From assembly GCF_963855985.1 (NCBI RefSeq), contig NC_087118.1, positions 10,436,501 through 10,500,500 of the forward strand: a stretch of DNA of 64,000 nucleotides, given 5' to 3'. The notes beneath the pieces are model-generated. The model was not told where the DNA came from. It made no database searches and saw nothing but the letters and a program-made list of their open reading frames with translations. How positions within the stretch are numbered: the stretch's first letter is position 1; each line of letters opens with the position of its first letter. Origin of the DNA: Ostrinia nubilalis. Lineage: Eukaryota > Arthropoda > Insecta > Lepidoptera > Crambidae. A program made the translations under genes and the position numbers. Positions 44,264 to 55,308 of this stretch are shown piece after piece.

Positions 44264-45108
44264 GTCAGTTGCAGGTTCACTTGGGGTAACTGACAAAATA
44301 CAGTTTTTCAGTAGAGCCGTTTAAAGTTTTTTTTCGTCTTAAATCGGACATACCTTTTTTCCTATTTAACCTTTTTTGGATCTGTTTTTACAGAAATGCT
44401 TAGAATTCTACGCGGTTTTAGATTAAATAAAAAGAATTATCTAATATGTCTTAGTTAAGGAAATAAATTGCAGTTACACCAATGTATTTTTGTACTTTTG
44501 ACAGTTACACTAATTTTACACCAAACTTTTGGAAAAAACATAGGTCAAATTGGTGTAAGTACTGCCCAAAGTTAAAATAATTTGATATTTTTGCTGATTT
44601 TGCTGGGTTTTGTTTACTTTGTTGCTGTATAATTTATGTAAAAGTATTAAAAAATAAGAGAATTCATGAAAAAAATAACATTTTGTCGTTTTCTTTATTT
44701 TTTTTAAATTTTTATTAGAAGGAACTTTTATTTTATTCATTAAAAAATGTTAAAAAAGCCACGAAAATCAAGGAAATATGTGTATTTAATTTTTTTAAGA
44801 CAGAAATATTGAAATAACTAAAGTATTACTGTGAAACTAAGTAATTTGAATATTTTTTTAAGCTTTGACTTACCAATACCGTATTTAGCTCTACAGGGCA
44901 ACTTAAACTGAAAACAAAAATGGATTTAATTTCCCACCTCTTTATAGCAATGTTGAATTAAGGTCATGAGTACTACAACAGTAAAAGTAACAGAGTAACA
45001 ACAGGTTAATGTTAGCAACGCGCATTGACGCCTAGTAGGCTGGATAGTTTGTTCAATTTTTTTTTTTTTTGTTGAGCTAACTTTATCTTCTTTAACTGAT
45101 ACTGCTGG

Positions 45109-45482
45109 TATAATTTATGGTTAAACAAACTTACCTTAAGTGAAGTTTGACCGTAATTATACGAGTCGCTGCATCCGAAGAAATTTTCATATTTACCAGG
45201 TAGTCCACTTCTCATTGTACTAGGCATCGAACATTTTAGAGCATACAATACAAAAAAAGTACTTGTTATGACTCGATATCCGGCGGTAGTGGGGCACGTT
45301 TACGTCAGACCCCTCCAACCGTCGAGTCGTCATTCATTTCAGAGTATGATTTCGCTAAAGTTAAGTAAGGGTTAAGTGTAAACTTAGGGGTAGGGCGGGA
45401 ATGAAAATCTCTTCGGATGCAGCGACTCGTATAATTACGGTCAAACTTCACTTAAGGTAAGTTTGTTTAACCATAAATTATA
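45109..45482. repeat. Local inverted repeat with PGKYEN motif
   Basis: About 65 bp at 45,109-45,175 (ending near TATACGAGTCGCTGCATCC) returns inverted at 45,415-45,482. The phrase CATATTTACCAGGTAG occurs at 45,187, at 45,507 and inverted at 50,430. The minus-strand frames share LPGKYEN, so an old exon-like module may have been duplicated. Confidence 0.55.
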
Positions 45483-45867
45483 CTTCGTCGCTGCATCCTC
45501 GAGATTTTCATATTTACCAGGTAGATGTTTAGAGAGCTTTTGCGAAATCAAAACTATGATAAATACGTTATTTAAATAAATAAGACCTTTATAAGGAATA
45601 ATATTTATACATAATATTATCGTTAAGTAAAGCATTATCAAAATGCGAAGCAGAAGGTCTTGCTTTAAATTTAAGAATAGAATTCAAGGTAATTTTCTAG
45701 ATTAGCCTGCTGCTTTTCTTTTAATCGATTCTATGATAACTTTTCAACAATTAGCCGCTGAAATTGTTGCATGACGGACACTTTGTGCGGAATATAATTT
45801 TGGGTTATATCAATATAACTCACACGTAATGAAAAAATATTCAAATATGTTTCATCTATCCTAGAGG

Positions 45868-45869
<2 letters not shown>

Positions 45870-45906
<37 letters not shown>

Positions 45907-46010
45907 GATAGGAGGCAAACGAGCAAACGGATCACCTGATGGTAAGTGATTACCGTCGCCCATAGACACCCGCAGACCCAGGGGCGTTAGGCTCTTGCAT
46001 TATGGTAAAA
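45870..46010 (-). repeat. SINE-like retroposon with poly-T
   Basis: A T-run of about 35 bases at 45,870-45,902 precedes GATAGGAGGCAAACGAGCAA, GATCACCTGATGGTAAGTGA and CCCATAGACAC, a phrase I remember as a frequent lepidopteran retroposon. The T-run is the complement of a poly-A tail, so the copy lies on the minus strand. Confidence 0.65.
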
Positions 46011-49000
46011 TTTCTTCGTAGTTTGAGATTAGTTTTTAGTATAATAATGATAATTTAACTTGTTATTCATGTAAACTCATAAGAAATAATTGTATTTGCT
46101 GGAATAATAACTCTGATATTGAAAACAATACTTTAAAGTGCAACTGGGACCACCCGGGTGCTAAAGTATTAGTGAAATCACCGGTAAATATAATAGGCCA
46201 GGTGTCCCATTCTTCTGCAAGTTAATATTTTTACTACTTCTTTTTTATGTAATAAATACTTAATAGTATTCTAATGGTAATTTTATGCTTCAAATAAAAT
46301 GTAGCTGTTGTTTGAAATTTTGCCTTCGCTTTTAAGTTTACACATTAACTTTTTTCTATTATGGGGTCAGATTTTGTACATTGAGCTATGATAATTGAAT
46401 TTATATGTATGTAGTTTAAGATTTTAATTTTCCCAAGAATTACAACAATTCACTAACGTGAGAGAAGCGCAATGTCTAGTAAAACTAGCTTTGGAAACAT
46501 AATAACCAAACTGAGAACGATAACTTTATATTAACAGAATATAAAATTAAGGATTAACTAAATAAGTGGGTACTTCGCAAAAATTTGCGCGCGATCCGTG
46601 AGTATCGCCAGTCAGCGTGCTCAGTCCGACAGAACGTCGGCACACAAAAGAGGTGGCTAATTCTAACTACGTTCAGGTAATGATATGTTTTATTTAACGT
46701 TTTGCAGATAAATGTGTGTGTATTTAAGATAGGATAACATTTATTTATTTATACTTTTGCACATAAAACTGTACAGTGGCGGACTTAATGCCAAGTGGCA
46801 TTCTCTGCCAGTCAACCATAGGTCTAGCAGAGAGACTAAGGCGGTGTAATAAACATGAAAAATAAAATATATACATTTTGATATATTACCACCTTTCCTC
46901 TGTATATTCCTGAGTTTATCTGTTAGTAGCAACAATTGAATTATTTATTTACTTTTAAACGCATCTTAATAAAAAAATATAATAATAGTTAAAATAAGCA
47001 ATTTTAATACATCATGACGTCAAGACCGATTTAATTTTCATGTATCGTATAAGCATACGCTTAGAGTACTTTGATCTCATTTTTCTGAAATAAACACTTC
47101 ATTGCATGCAGAGTTTACCTCTAATTGACTGTGTACGTTATAGATGTTATACTTTGTGTTTTAATAGAGCTTATGCTCCTACTTACTTACACTTACACAA
47201 GAACTTATGTTCTTGGTAAACCAATAGAATAAATTAATAAATTAATCAATTACTTTACTTTTACTAAGTAAGTAAATAGTACTTCAAAAAATAATCTATT
47301 TCATTGTTTTGTCTTATTGTTTGTCAAACCAATTGTGTTGTGTGAGACCCATAAAAAATAACACTCAAATCTTTTATTTCAGTAAGCTTGAAGAAGTTAC
47401 CGAGGTAACCTTACGGTAGCAGAAATATTCATACATCGCACAGCTGTTTGTAGCCGATTAACTGTTTCGTAATTATGATGTTATAGGTAAATATATAAAT
47501 TATATAAATAAATAATATTTGTATTTATTGCTTTTCATTTTATGCGATAGAAAGAAACCGAAGTCACGAGATAATGTACTAGCATGAAGTTGGGGCCATT
47601 TACCTACTACATATTTAGGAATAAATACTCGATTCATCATTCCTATAGAATGATAGTTTATTATGTATTGTTAACGTTTGGATTCGTTGTTATATTGATA
47701 ATATAAGGAATTTTACCCGTTTCTTGTTAACTTTGTTAAAAGTAATATGAATATAAGTAATGGGTATCTTTAGTTCTTGCTTGTGGGATAAGACTCTTTA
47801 CATAAAGTCACTAATTTAGGCGTCTGAACTAAATTCTTTACTCAAGTAAAAGAGATGAACGTAAGTGGTGTACGTTTATAGTAGAATTACTCTTCTCAGT
47901 TAAACTTGATTCTTGATAAAATATTTTTGTATAATATGTATAACTATGTATTGAAAAAACATTGCAGTTCTTAGGTAGACCAAAGTGAAAATGTTTATAA
48001 GTTGTTGGTATAAGCTTCTGTTTTGTAACTATGGAATGAAGCTAGTATACTGGTTTAAATTAAACCTTATCACGAGACCAGAATAAAGCGTAGAAAGCGG
48101 AAAAAATTCACTGTTGCTCGTTTTGGACGAAATTGCTGCAGCCATCGCTGGTCGTCGCTGCTGTTTATTGATAAGGATGACCGAAACTGAAACTGCTAAT
48201 ATGTTTTGGCACTCAAAACCTAAAGGTAGGATTACTGATATTAAACATCTGATGAAATCTTAATAATTTTGGTGTTTATCATGCCACCGTTCAATAAAGC
48301 TGCTGCTCAAAAAATTGCAACAGTTGCAGTACGCTACTGTTGCACAACAGGGTTATGTTTGCACACGCGCACCCATACAGTAACCGGATGGTGTTGAGGA
48401 AAAGAAGTGCGTGAACCGGTTACCCCACACCGAGGCAAATATTCTAAATTAATATTTGAACATTTAAATAACATTTTCTTGATTTAGATTAAAGTCTTTA
48501 TTCCTATTGTAATTTTAATTTTAATTTATGGACTTGTATAAAAGTTTCAAATAAAAAATACATCTTATCATTTTGTGTATTTTTCTTTTTTATTACTATT
48601 TCTGCGCTTCCTCGAGCAGTTACCTCGAGGGATAAGCCCCCGTTTTTTGGAGAATGAACTGAATAAAACACAAATAATTTATTTGCGTAAGAGACACGTG
48701 ACAACATGTGTAGGTATTTTTAGTCAACCTCTGGATTGACTCGTCCCTCAGTTAATTAGCCAAGATTCGCCCAAGCGTTCAGAATATTATCTCATCTCCA
48801 AATTGGAGTGCGTACACCTCAGTTTTACTTTTTAAGCTGACCTAAGCCTTCCAAAATATTATTGGCTAACGGGATCACTTTTCCGAGTCTGAAGTTGAAA
48901 CAATTTACCTATGTAACCTCTATATCCGGTTTTGCAGGTTTATCAGACTGAAATTCCCCTTGTGTTGAATCATCCGATTCTTAGACTTCAGTGGTAATAA

Positions 49001-49020
49001 AGGCTCATTACAATTTTGGT
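46011..49020. other. AT-rich interior, nothing recognised
   Basis: No open frame above about 70 residues, no known domain. Isolated GC-richer patches at 46,580-46,660 and 48,100-48,190 have no evident frame. Confidence 0.6.
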
Positions 49021-49063
49021 ATTTCGGTTCGGTTCGGTTTGGTATTATAGGTAATAGTTATAT

Positions 49064-49734
49064 GACCTCAATCGCATCGAGGTTCTTCATAACGATTATG
49101 GTATTTCGGTAGTAATCGCATTACTACTCAAGGAAATACATATTTGTAGTCTCGCTGATGGTATTATTCGAAATCATTGTTTTAGTACAATTGAATATTA
49201 TAGTTTCTTATTTTATTTAAATAGTTTAAACAAAAAATTTGATAGGTAGGTCCTGTATGTAAATACACCAGCGAAGTAAATTTAGTTACATTCAATAGTA
49301 ATTATGATAGCAATGGACGCACTCACCTTACGACACCGTTTTTCGGACTGGGCGACACAGGTCGCGAAGGGCAGCTGCGGAGCAACTGAGCCACGGCGGG
49401 GTCCCACCTGGGCGCACGGGGAAGACGACGGGGCAGCGGGGCCAGTAGCCACGGCAGGCGCGCTGTGCGGAGGCACGCAGCGAGTTTTTGTTCTTGTGAA
49501 CTGTATTTCGATAGTAATCGCATCACTACTCTAAGAAACTCGTATTTGACCTCAATCGCATCGAGGTTCTTTCTCACGATTTTTGGTATTTTGGTAGTAA
49601 TCGCATCACTACTCTAAGAGATTCGTATTTGACCTCAATCGCATCGAGGTTCTTTATTACGATTTTGGTATTTCGGTAGTAATCGCATCACTACTCTTAG
49701 GAAATACATAGACTACCTTAATAGCATTAAGGTA
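49064..49734. repeat. Eight hairpins, shared loop AATCGCATC
   Basis: Hairpins lie at 49065-49083, 49109-49127, 49512-49528, 49549-49567, 49594-49612, 49632-49650, 49676-49694 and 49714-49734. They alternate between ACCTC/GAGGT and GTAGT/ACTAC stems around the nearly constant loop AATCGCATC; the last has TACCTTA/TAAGGTA around ATAGCAT. The period from one ACCTC type to the next is about 83 bp at the right. A GC-rich block at 49,304-49,500 splits the series after the second hairpin. Confidence 0.8.
49304..49500 (-). other. GC-rich exon-like island
   Basis: A sharply GC-rich block in AT-rich DNA. On the minus strand a frame (49,577-49,323, Pro/Arg/Leu-rich) runs into a consensus splice donor, CGTAAG|GTGAGTGCG, at about 49,328. 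I recognise no domain. It could be a captured first exon or promoter-proximal host segment. Confidence 0.35.
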
Positions 49735-49906
49735 AGATTCCATGAAACACGGTATGAACTTCATCACAGCACAACTCACATCATAGCACAGCTCAGTGTT
49801 AAATTAGGATCCAATGTATTACGTACCTATGTACGAGCACAGATAGAATATAGTCGAAAACATTTTGCCATTCCTTTTACAGTTGGGTAAAAACAAAATA
49901 ATTGTT

Positions 49907-50197
49907 TTAAATATTCCCCAAGCTCATCTTCCTCTCGGTCGGTACACTCTTGCCAGAGTGGTCGTAGTCATCATTGTGATTCACGATGAGTGATGTTTTT
50001 TGCATTACGGCGCGATTCGTCGCAGACTGCAGCTTTCCAGGCACTTTCGTTGGCGGAGCACTTACTTGCGGCCTTGATCCGGTCTCCTGATTCCCCAACA
50101 GGTAGCCATTATTATCCTCCAAATGTCGCGTCGCCCTAGACGACGTAATATAACTGTGTATTTTTTCGAAAGGTTTACTTTTATGGTTACTACACAT
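49907..50197 (-). CDS. Possible first exon or small protein, 96 residues
   Basis: A minus-strand frame from ATG at 50,197, hydrophilic and without homology that I can name. A good splice donor (CCGCAA|GTAAGTGCT) lies at about 50,072, so the true coding exon may be only the first 42 residues. Upstream is a GC-richer promoter-like region (50,230-50,360) that is also present in inverted form at 45,280-45,345. Confidence 0.3.
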   Translation of the reverse strand: MCSNHKSKPFEKIHSYITSSRATRHLEDNNGYLLGNQETGSRPQVSAPPTKVPGKLQSATNRAVMQKTSLIVNHNDDYDHSGKSVPTERKMSLGNI

Positions 50198-50815
50198 TTA
50201 AACACACACGAAGCACACACTTTTTCCAATTTAATTTTATTTTTGCGGCACGAACGAGAAATTTCGATGTTACGATGCCCGCACTATCGAAGCGAATGAC
50301 GACTCGACGGTTGGAGGGGTCTGACGTAAACGTGCCCCACTACCGCCGGATATCGAGTCATAACAAGTACTTTTTTTGTATTGTATGCTCTAAAATGTTC
50401 GATGCCTAGTACAATGAGAAGTGGACTACCTGGTAAATATGAAAATCTCGAGGATGAAGCGACGAAGTATAATAATAATGTAATATGCCTTAAAACTTTC
50501 TAAATTCCTATTTTATTTCATATTATAAACCTTAGCAAATCAGTGTAATTGCAAAGTTGTGTAGCAAAATTTTTACATTATTACAGATACACCAATTCAA
50601 CCTGGTAAAATTATTACAATGTCAGTTACACCAAAATTGTGAAGGAAATTTGAAAAGTTCACACCTGAAAATGTCCGTGTAATTGTATTTTTTTTAAAGC
50701 TAGAATTTTTTTACGTATACCATTCGAAAGAGCAGAAAAAACTAAGAAAAACTGTATATTTAACTCAAAAACCGTATTTTGTCAGTTACCCCAAGTGAAC
50801 CTGCAACTGACGATA

Positions 50816-50945
50816 TGTGAAATGTATTTTATGTCAGTTGTGAAAAATTGTAAACATAACTCGCATAAATATATTTTGCCTTTATTATGAGTTATCTGAC
50901 GTTTGAGCAAACGCATAAAGTTTTTTATTAAACAAGTAGTGGCCC
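50816..50945 (-). pseudogene. PolB: PolB piece 2
   Basis: About 40 residues, CLIKNFMRLLKRQ and YLCELCLQFF, the zinc-ribbon-like block before the exonuclease domain of Polinton polymerases (usually a HFCLIKN..RL form). Bounded by insertions on both sides. Confidence 0.82.
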
Positions 50946-51857
50946 GTGCCATTTTTAGGGTTCCGTACCTCAAAAGGAAAAAACGGAACCCTTATAGGAT
51001 CACTTTGTTGTCCGTCCGTCCGTCTGTCAAGACCCTTTTTCTCAGGAACGCGTAGAGGTATGAAGCTGAAATTTATATCAATTACTCAGGTCTACTGTCC
51101 CTTGAAGCTGTGAAAAAATCAAACTTCTAAGCCAACGTAATCAAAAGATACAGCCGTTTATGCCGCAAATTTTTGACACTTGCAAGGGAATCAAAACCTA
51201 CAAGGTGCTTCCCGTGAACTCAGAATCTTGAAATTTGGTACGAAGCAACGTCTTATAGCATAGATAAAGGAAAAATTACGAAAACCATAAATTTTTAGTT
51301 ACATCACATAATATATTTTTTTTTAATAATTTTAAACTTACTACCCATTTCCTCATAAACGCGTAGAGGTATTAAATTGAAATTCATACCAAATACTCAG
51401 GTCTATAATACCTTTAAGCTGTAACAAAATCAAACTTCTATGTCAACGCAATCAAAAGAAACAGCAATTTATGCTGCATATTTTGAAACTCGCAAGTACT
51501 CGCAAGGGAATCAAAACCTAAAGGGTACTTCCAGTCGACCTAGAATCTTGAAATTTGGCATGAAGCAACGTTTTATAGCACACATAAAGGAAAAATTCCG
51601 AAAACCTTAAATTTTTAGTTACATTACAAAATATATATTTTTTAATAAATATAAACTTATTACTTTTTTCCTCATGAACGCGTAGAGCTATCAAGTTGAA
51701 ATTCATATCAAATACTTAGATCTAATTGCCTTTAACCCGTGAAAAAAAAAAACATAGTTATGACTCGATTGTCGTAATGAACGAACTTTGTAAACCTTGC
51801 AGGTTTGTACGGAACCCTCGGTGCGCGAGTCCGACTCGCACTTGGCCGGTTTTTCTC
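50946..51857. mobile_element. Lepidopteran repeat with three ~310-bp tandem units
   Basis: Left end GTGGCCCGTGCCATTTTTAG then GGTTCCGTACCTC; right end GTGCGCGAGTCCGACTCGCA then CTTGGCCGGTTTTT. These ends are common in moth genomes (memory). The interior has two full and one partial copy of a unit starting at ACGCGTAGAGGTAT (about 51,050, 51,360, 51,680). No gene; no target duplication found. It separates PolB pieces 1 and 2. Confidence 0.75.
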
Positions 51858-52694
51858 TATATACAGCAAATTTATATGATTCGTTTTTCGTAAAGAAGTT
51901 ACATATAAAGGACCAGTAACATTGTCTTTATTATCTAATCCATAAACATTAATACTCACTTCTTTATTCATCTTCTCAAACAATCTAATATCTTTGTATG
52001 TGAGCGGAAACGTCATACCGTCTGTATTTAATACTGTAGTATAATGAGGATATGTGTTAGACCTACTCACATTTTTCTTCTTAGGGAATAGACCCGCAAC
52101 AACGCTCCATAAAAAACAGTGGTTGTCATTGTTCTTAATATTTATACAACTTTTAGTGTTTTTTATTTTACTTGGTAAATCAATATAAGAACCCCCCCTT
52201 AATGGAGAATATTTATTTATATTTATCTCTAAATGACTCATTAAAACACAAGACCATCCAGATTCACAGTGTTCAAGTTCAGATATTTTTCTTTCAAATG
52301 TATAAATAGCATTCATAAATAATTCTTTAATGTCTGTACTTTGGTAAACTATTTCATATTTTGTCATAAACGATTTCAGTTGTCGCTCATCTGATGTCGA
52401 CTTCATAAAATAAGCAAACAGCTCGAAATTCAGTTTAATACACTTATGCTTCACAAGACAATCATTGATTAATTTTAATATATTACTTTGGCTATCCATT
52501 AGAAAGGTCTCTGGCATGAGGTACTCTTCTAACGGATTTAACCTATAAGACATAATTCTATTTTTAAACGCTGCAGCTATAATGTTAATATTCTCAAATT
52601 CTGATTTCAGTATGCAATTCGATTTATGTAAATTAGTTCTCAGGTGAAATCGGTATTTATTTTTAGGTATTTCAATTTGACAGTATTCACATTT
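51858..52694 (-). pseudogene. PolB: PolB piece 1: N-terminal region
   Basis: About 279 residues from the Met at 52,694 (a Met at 52,757 gives a 21-residue extension not expected in the family). It begins with a C2H2-like finger (CEYCQ with HLRTNLHKSNC), passes through a helical region and includes CFLWSVVAGLFP and NHINLLYIEK, as in N-terminal parts of Polinton/adintovirus polymerases. The frame is open to the repeat at 51,857. Confidence 0.82.
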
Positions 52695-52877
52695 CATTAA
52701 ATCGTAATAATCAGATCTCGAGCTGATGATGGGTTGTACTGTAAAAGAAATAAACAATACAAAATTATTATTAATATTTTATTACAAATTATCATTATAA
52801 ACATACATAGTTGTGGTAGATATAATCCCTAAATCTAATTAGGTGAATATGATTAAGTACAATAATAGTTATAAGAT
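52695..52877. other. Polinton 5' flank of PolB
   Basis: AT-rich DNA, probably the PolB promoter region; minus-strand TATA-like stretches are too many to select one. Confidence 0.4.
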
Positions 52878-54716
52878 TATACAGGGTGTCCCGTAATGTA
52901 ACGTCAAGCCGGAACTGGGTGTTGAGGCAAGTTGTGCTGGTTATCAGAAACATATAAAAAAAAATATATGTGGCATATTTTAAAAATAATAGGCATTTAA
53001 AAAAAATCAAAAAATTCTACTCCAGGTGACGGTCCTTTTACTCGTGTTGCCACAAATCTTCACTTTTTCCAAATTTTTTTTTTGTTATGTAACCCTGAAT
53101 AATGCTTCTCTAAATTGTTATCAAAATTACAAAACCAGCTGCTCCAACTTGGATGAAAAAAATACATTATTCCCAAAAAAAATATCAAAATAAAAATGTT
53201 GCCTAGTTTAAACTGACTGTACTGAAAAAAAATTGTACTACGCGAGTGTGGCAAGTGACGTCATAATTTGGCGCATTTAGTAAGGATTCCAAAATGGTAT
53301 AACACTTTGTAAAATCTTGCTTTAATTGTCGACAATTTTTGTTTATTGCAAATAATCCCGTTTTTAACTTTATCTACCTTGGTTAAAAATATTATTCTAA
53401 TGTGCCCAAAATTTAAGTTTCTGGCTTAAGTGAGGTGGAGAAGCCACTTTAAAAGGTATGAGCGGGAGGGAGAGGGCCATCTTACCAAGCAGGGATGTTA
53501 TGGATATCCGTAACCGTAACCGAAACTATCGGATATCCGAAATTAAATAATGTCCATAACCGTAACCGAAACTGATTCAAAAGTTACGGATAGTTTCGGA
53601 TAAAGGCCAAACTGCAAAACTCTATGAAATTTGCAGTATACACGCTGCAGCTGCAATGCCGCGCTGCCGATTTCATAGTTTTGCAGTTTGCGGTCTGCGG
53701 CCCGTCTTGGAATTGTACCTTAAATCTTAATATTTGTTACCAACTTGTCTGGCATTCGCTGGCACCATCTAATATGCCAGCCTGTTTTACCTTTATCATA
53801 CATAGGTGTCATCTTAGTTGGTACATAAAGTAGCTATGTGGGTCACGCTCACGCAGCATCTTGCTATTTGTATTATACCTACATTTTTGAAATTCTAATA
53901 ATTCCGTAACCGAAATTATCCGAGACTTTCGGATAATCTGAAATGATTTCATATCCGTGACCGTAACCGAAACCGGTATAATATTATTCTAATATCCGTA
54001 ACCGTATCCATAACCGAAACTTCAATTATCCTTATTATCCCTGTTACCAAGTACAAGTGCAGGCAGAGCAGGTAGTAAAGGCGCGCGCGCACGGGTGACT
54101 TTTGTCACAGTATGTCAACTACTAATTACTGTCATGGTGACAAAAGTTTCTGTGACGGTAGTCAGTCACAGAAACTTGAATTTTGGGCACATTAGAATAA
54201 TAATTTTTAACCAAGGTAAATAAAGTAAAAAACGGGACTATTTCCAAAAAACCAAAAATTGTCGACAATTACAGCAAAAATTTACCAAGTGTTATACCAT
54301 TTTGGAATCCTTACTAAATGCGCCAAATTATGACGTCACTTGCCACACTCGCGTAGTACATTTTTTTTTCAGTACAGTCAGTTTAAACTAGGCAAAATTT
54401 TTATTTTGAATTTTTTTTTGAGAATAATGTATTTTTTTCATCCAAGCTGGAGCAGCTGGTTTTGTAATTTTGATAACAATTTAGAGAAGCATTATTCAGG
54501 GTTACATAACAAAAAAAAAATTTGGAAAAAGTGAAGATTTGTGGCAACACGAGCAAAAGGACCGTCACCTGGAGTAGAATTTTTTGATTTTTTTTAAATG
54601 CCTATTATTTTTAAAACATGCCACATAGATTTTTTTTTATATTTTTCTGATAACCAGCACAACTTGCCTTAACACCCAGTTCCGGCTTGACGTTACATTA
54701 CGGGACACCCTGTATA
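52878..54716. mobile_element. TATACAGGGTG element 2, long inverted arms
   Basis: Ends TATACAGGGTGTCCCGTAAT and complement. Arms of about 540 bp (to about 53,420 and from about 54,175) are highly similar inverted copies. The centre holds a hAT-type MITE. No transposase remains. Confidence 0.85.
53490..54043. mobile_element. hAT-type MITE with 8-bp TSD
   Basis: Begins CAGGGATGTTATGGATATCC and ends with ATTATCCCTG; TTACCAAG is duplicated at 53482-53489 and 54044-54051, the 8-bp signature of hAT transposases. Inside, GGATATCCGTAACCGTAACC-type phrases repeat in both orientations near both ends (subterminal repeats). Confidence 0.88.
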
Positions 54717-54744
54717 GTTAGTAATATGCGGAATATACGAGTAA

Positions 54745-55002
54745 TTAGTAATAATTACTAATGAATGTAGGTGGACAGCTACGGTATTCTTTCCTCGTAG
54801 CAGATAAAAAATTGGCAAGATGTTGCCAGGCTTCCGTATTGTCATCTGTGCGATTCTTGACGCATATAATCGAATGCCGCCAACGATTCATTGGCTGCAC
54901 TTTCTCGATTTCGTCACACTTATAAATCCGTAAGTCGATAAAATGTGTCCCCGGTTTCTCGTCGCACACTTGACGGGAATACCCGTTTGCCAGCCTGCGG
55001 GT
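54745..55002 (-). pseudogene. Unknown spliced gene, last part
   Basis: Continues the exon at 59,248-59,525 beyond the third TATACAGGGTG element. Two frames are possible: one gives GYSRQVCDEKPGTHF, NRWRHSIICVKNRTDD and EAWQHLANFLSAT and ends at 54,745; the other ends after TFYRLTDL at about 54,922. I prefer the first because PolB at 41,548 shows the same one-base excess when a family member is bypassed. No family recognised. Confidence 0.4.
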
Positions 55003-55308
55003 TATACAGGGTGTTTCTTGTAAGGTGTCAAGCCGAAGGCAGGTGATAGGTGAGGACTAGACCTATCGATTTCACCCCCATGTATGTTTTACGATTTTTC
55101 ATAGTTTAGAAGTTATCGTTATTTTTGTGATTTTTTCAAATTTCATGACCTAGTGGCTTAATTTTTTTTAAATCTTTTTTTTGGGTTGACTTTTCTCAGA
55201 TTTCTTTTTTTTGACAGATTCCCTATTAGTTGCAGATATTTGAAAAAAATAATCACCTTCCTATCTTTGATGCAAGATACAAAATTTTTGCTAGAAACAT
55301 AAAAAAAA

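Larger units (their letters stand above)
44264..50815. mobile_element. 6.5-kb insertion with subterminal repeats
   Basis: Inverted ends of about 40 bp (TCAGTTGCAGGTTCACTTGG, continuing GGTAACTGAC) face each other at 44,264 and 50,815, with nearby CACATATCG also inverted. The motif (G)GTGTAACTGAC recurs in both orientations for about 300 bp at each end. It splits PolB between pieces 2 and 3. A second inverted pair lies inside (about 45,150-45,345 and 50,285-50,455). No transposase was found. Confidence 0.65.

Noticed and set aside
49065..49694. CRISPR-like alternation of short repeats and spacers
   Set aside because: The spacers are themselves repeated, the repeats are different hairpins and the context is eukaryotic.
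54922..55002. Alternative end of the unknown gene after TFYRLTDL
   Set aside because: Open only for about 26 residues; the other frame is longer and fits the one-base excess seen at another target of the same element family. Not excluded.
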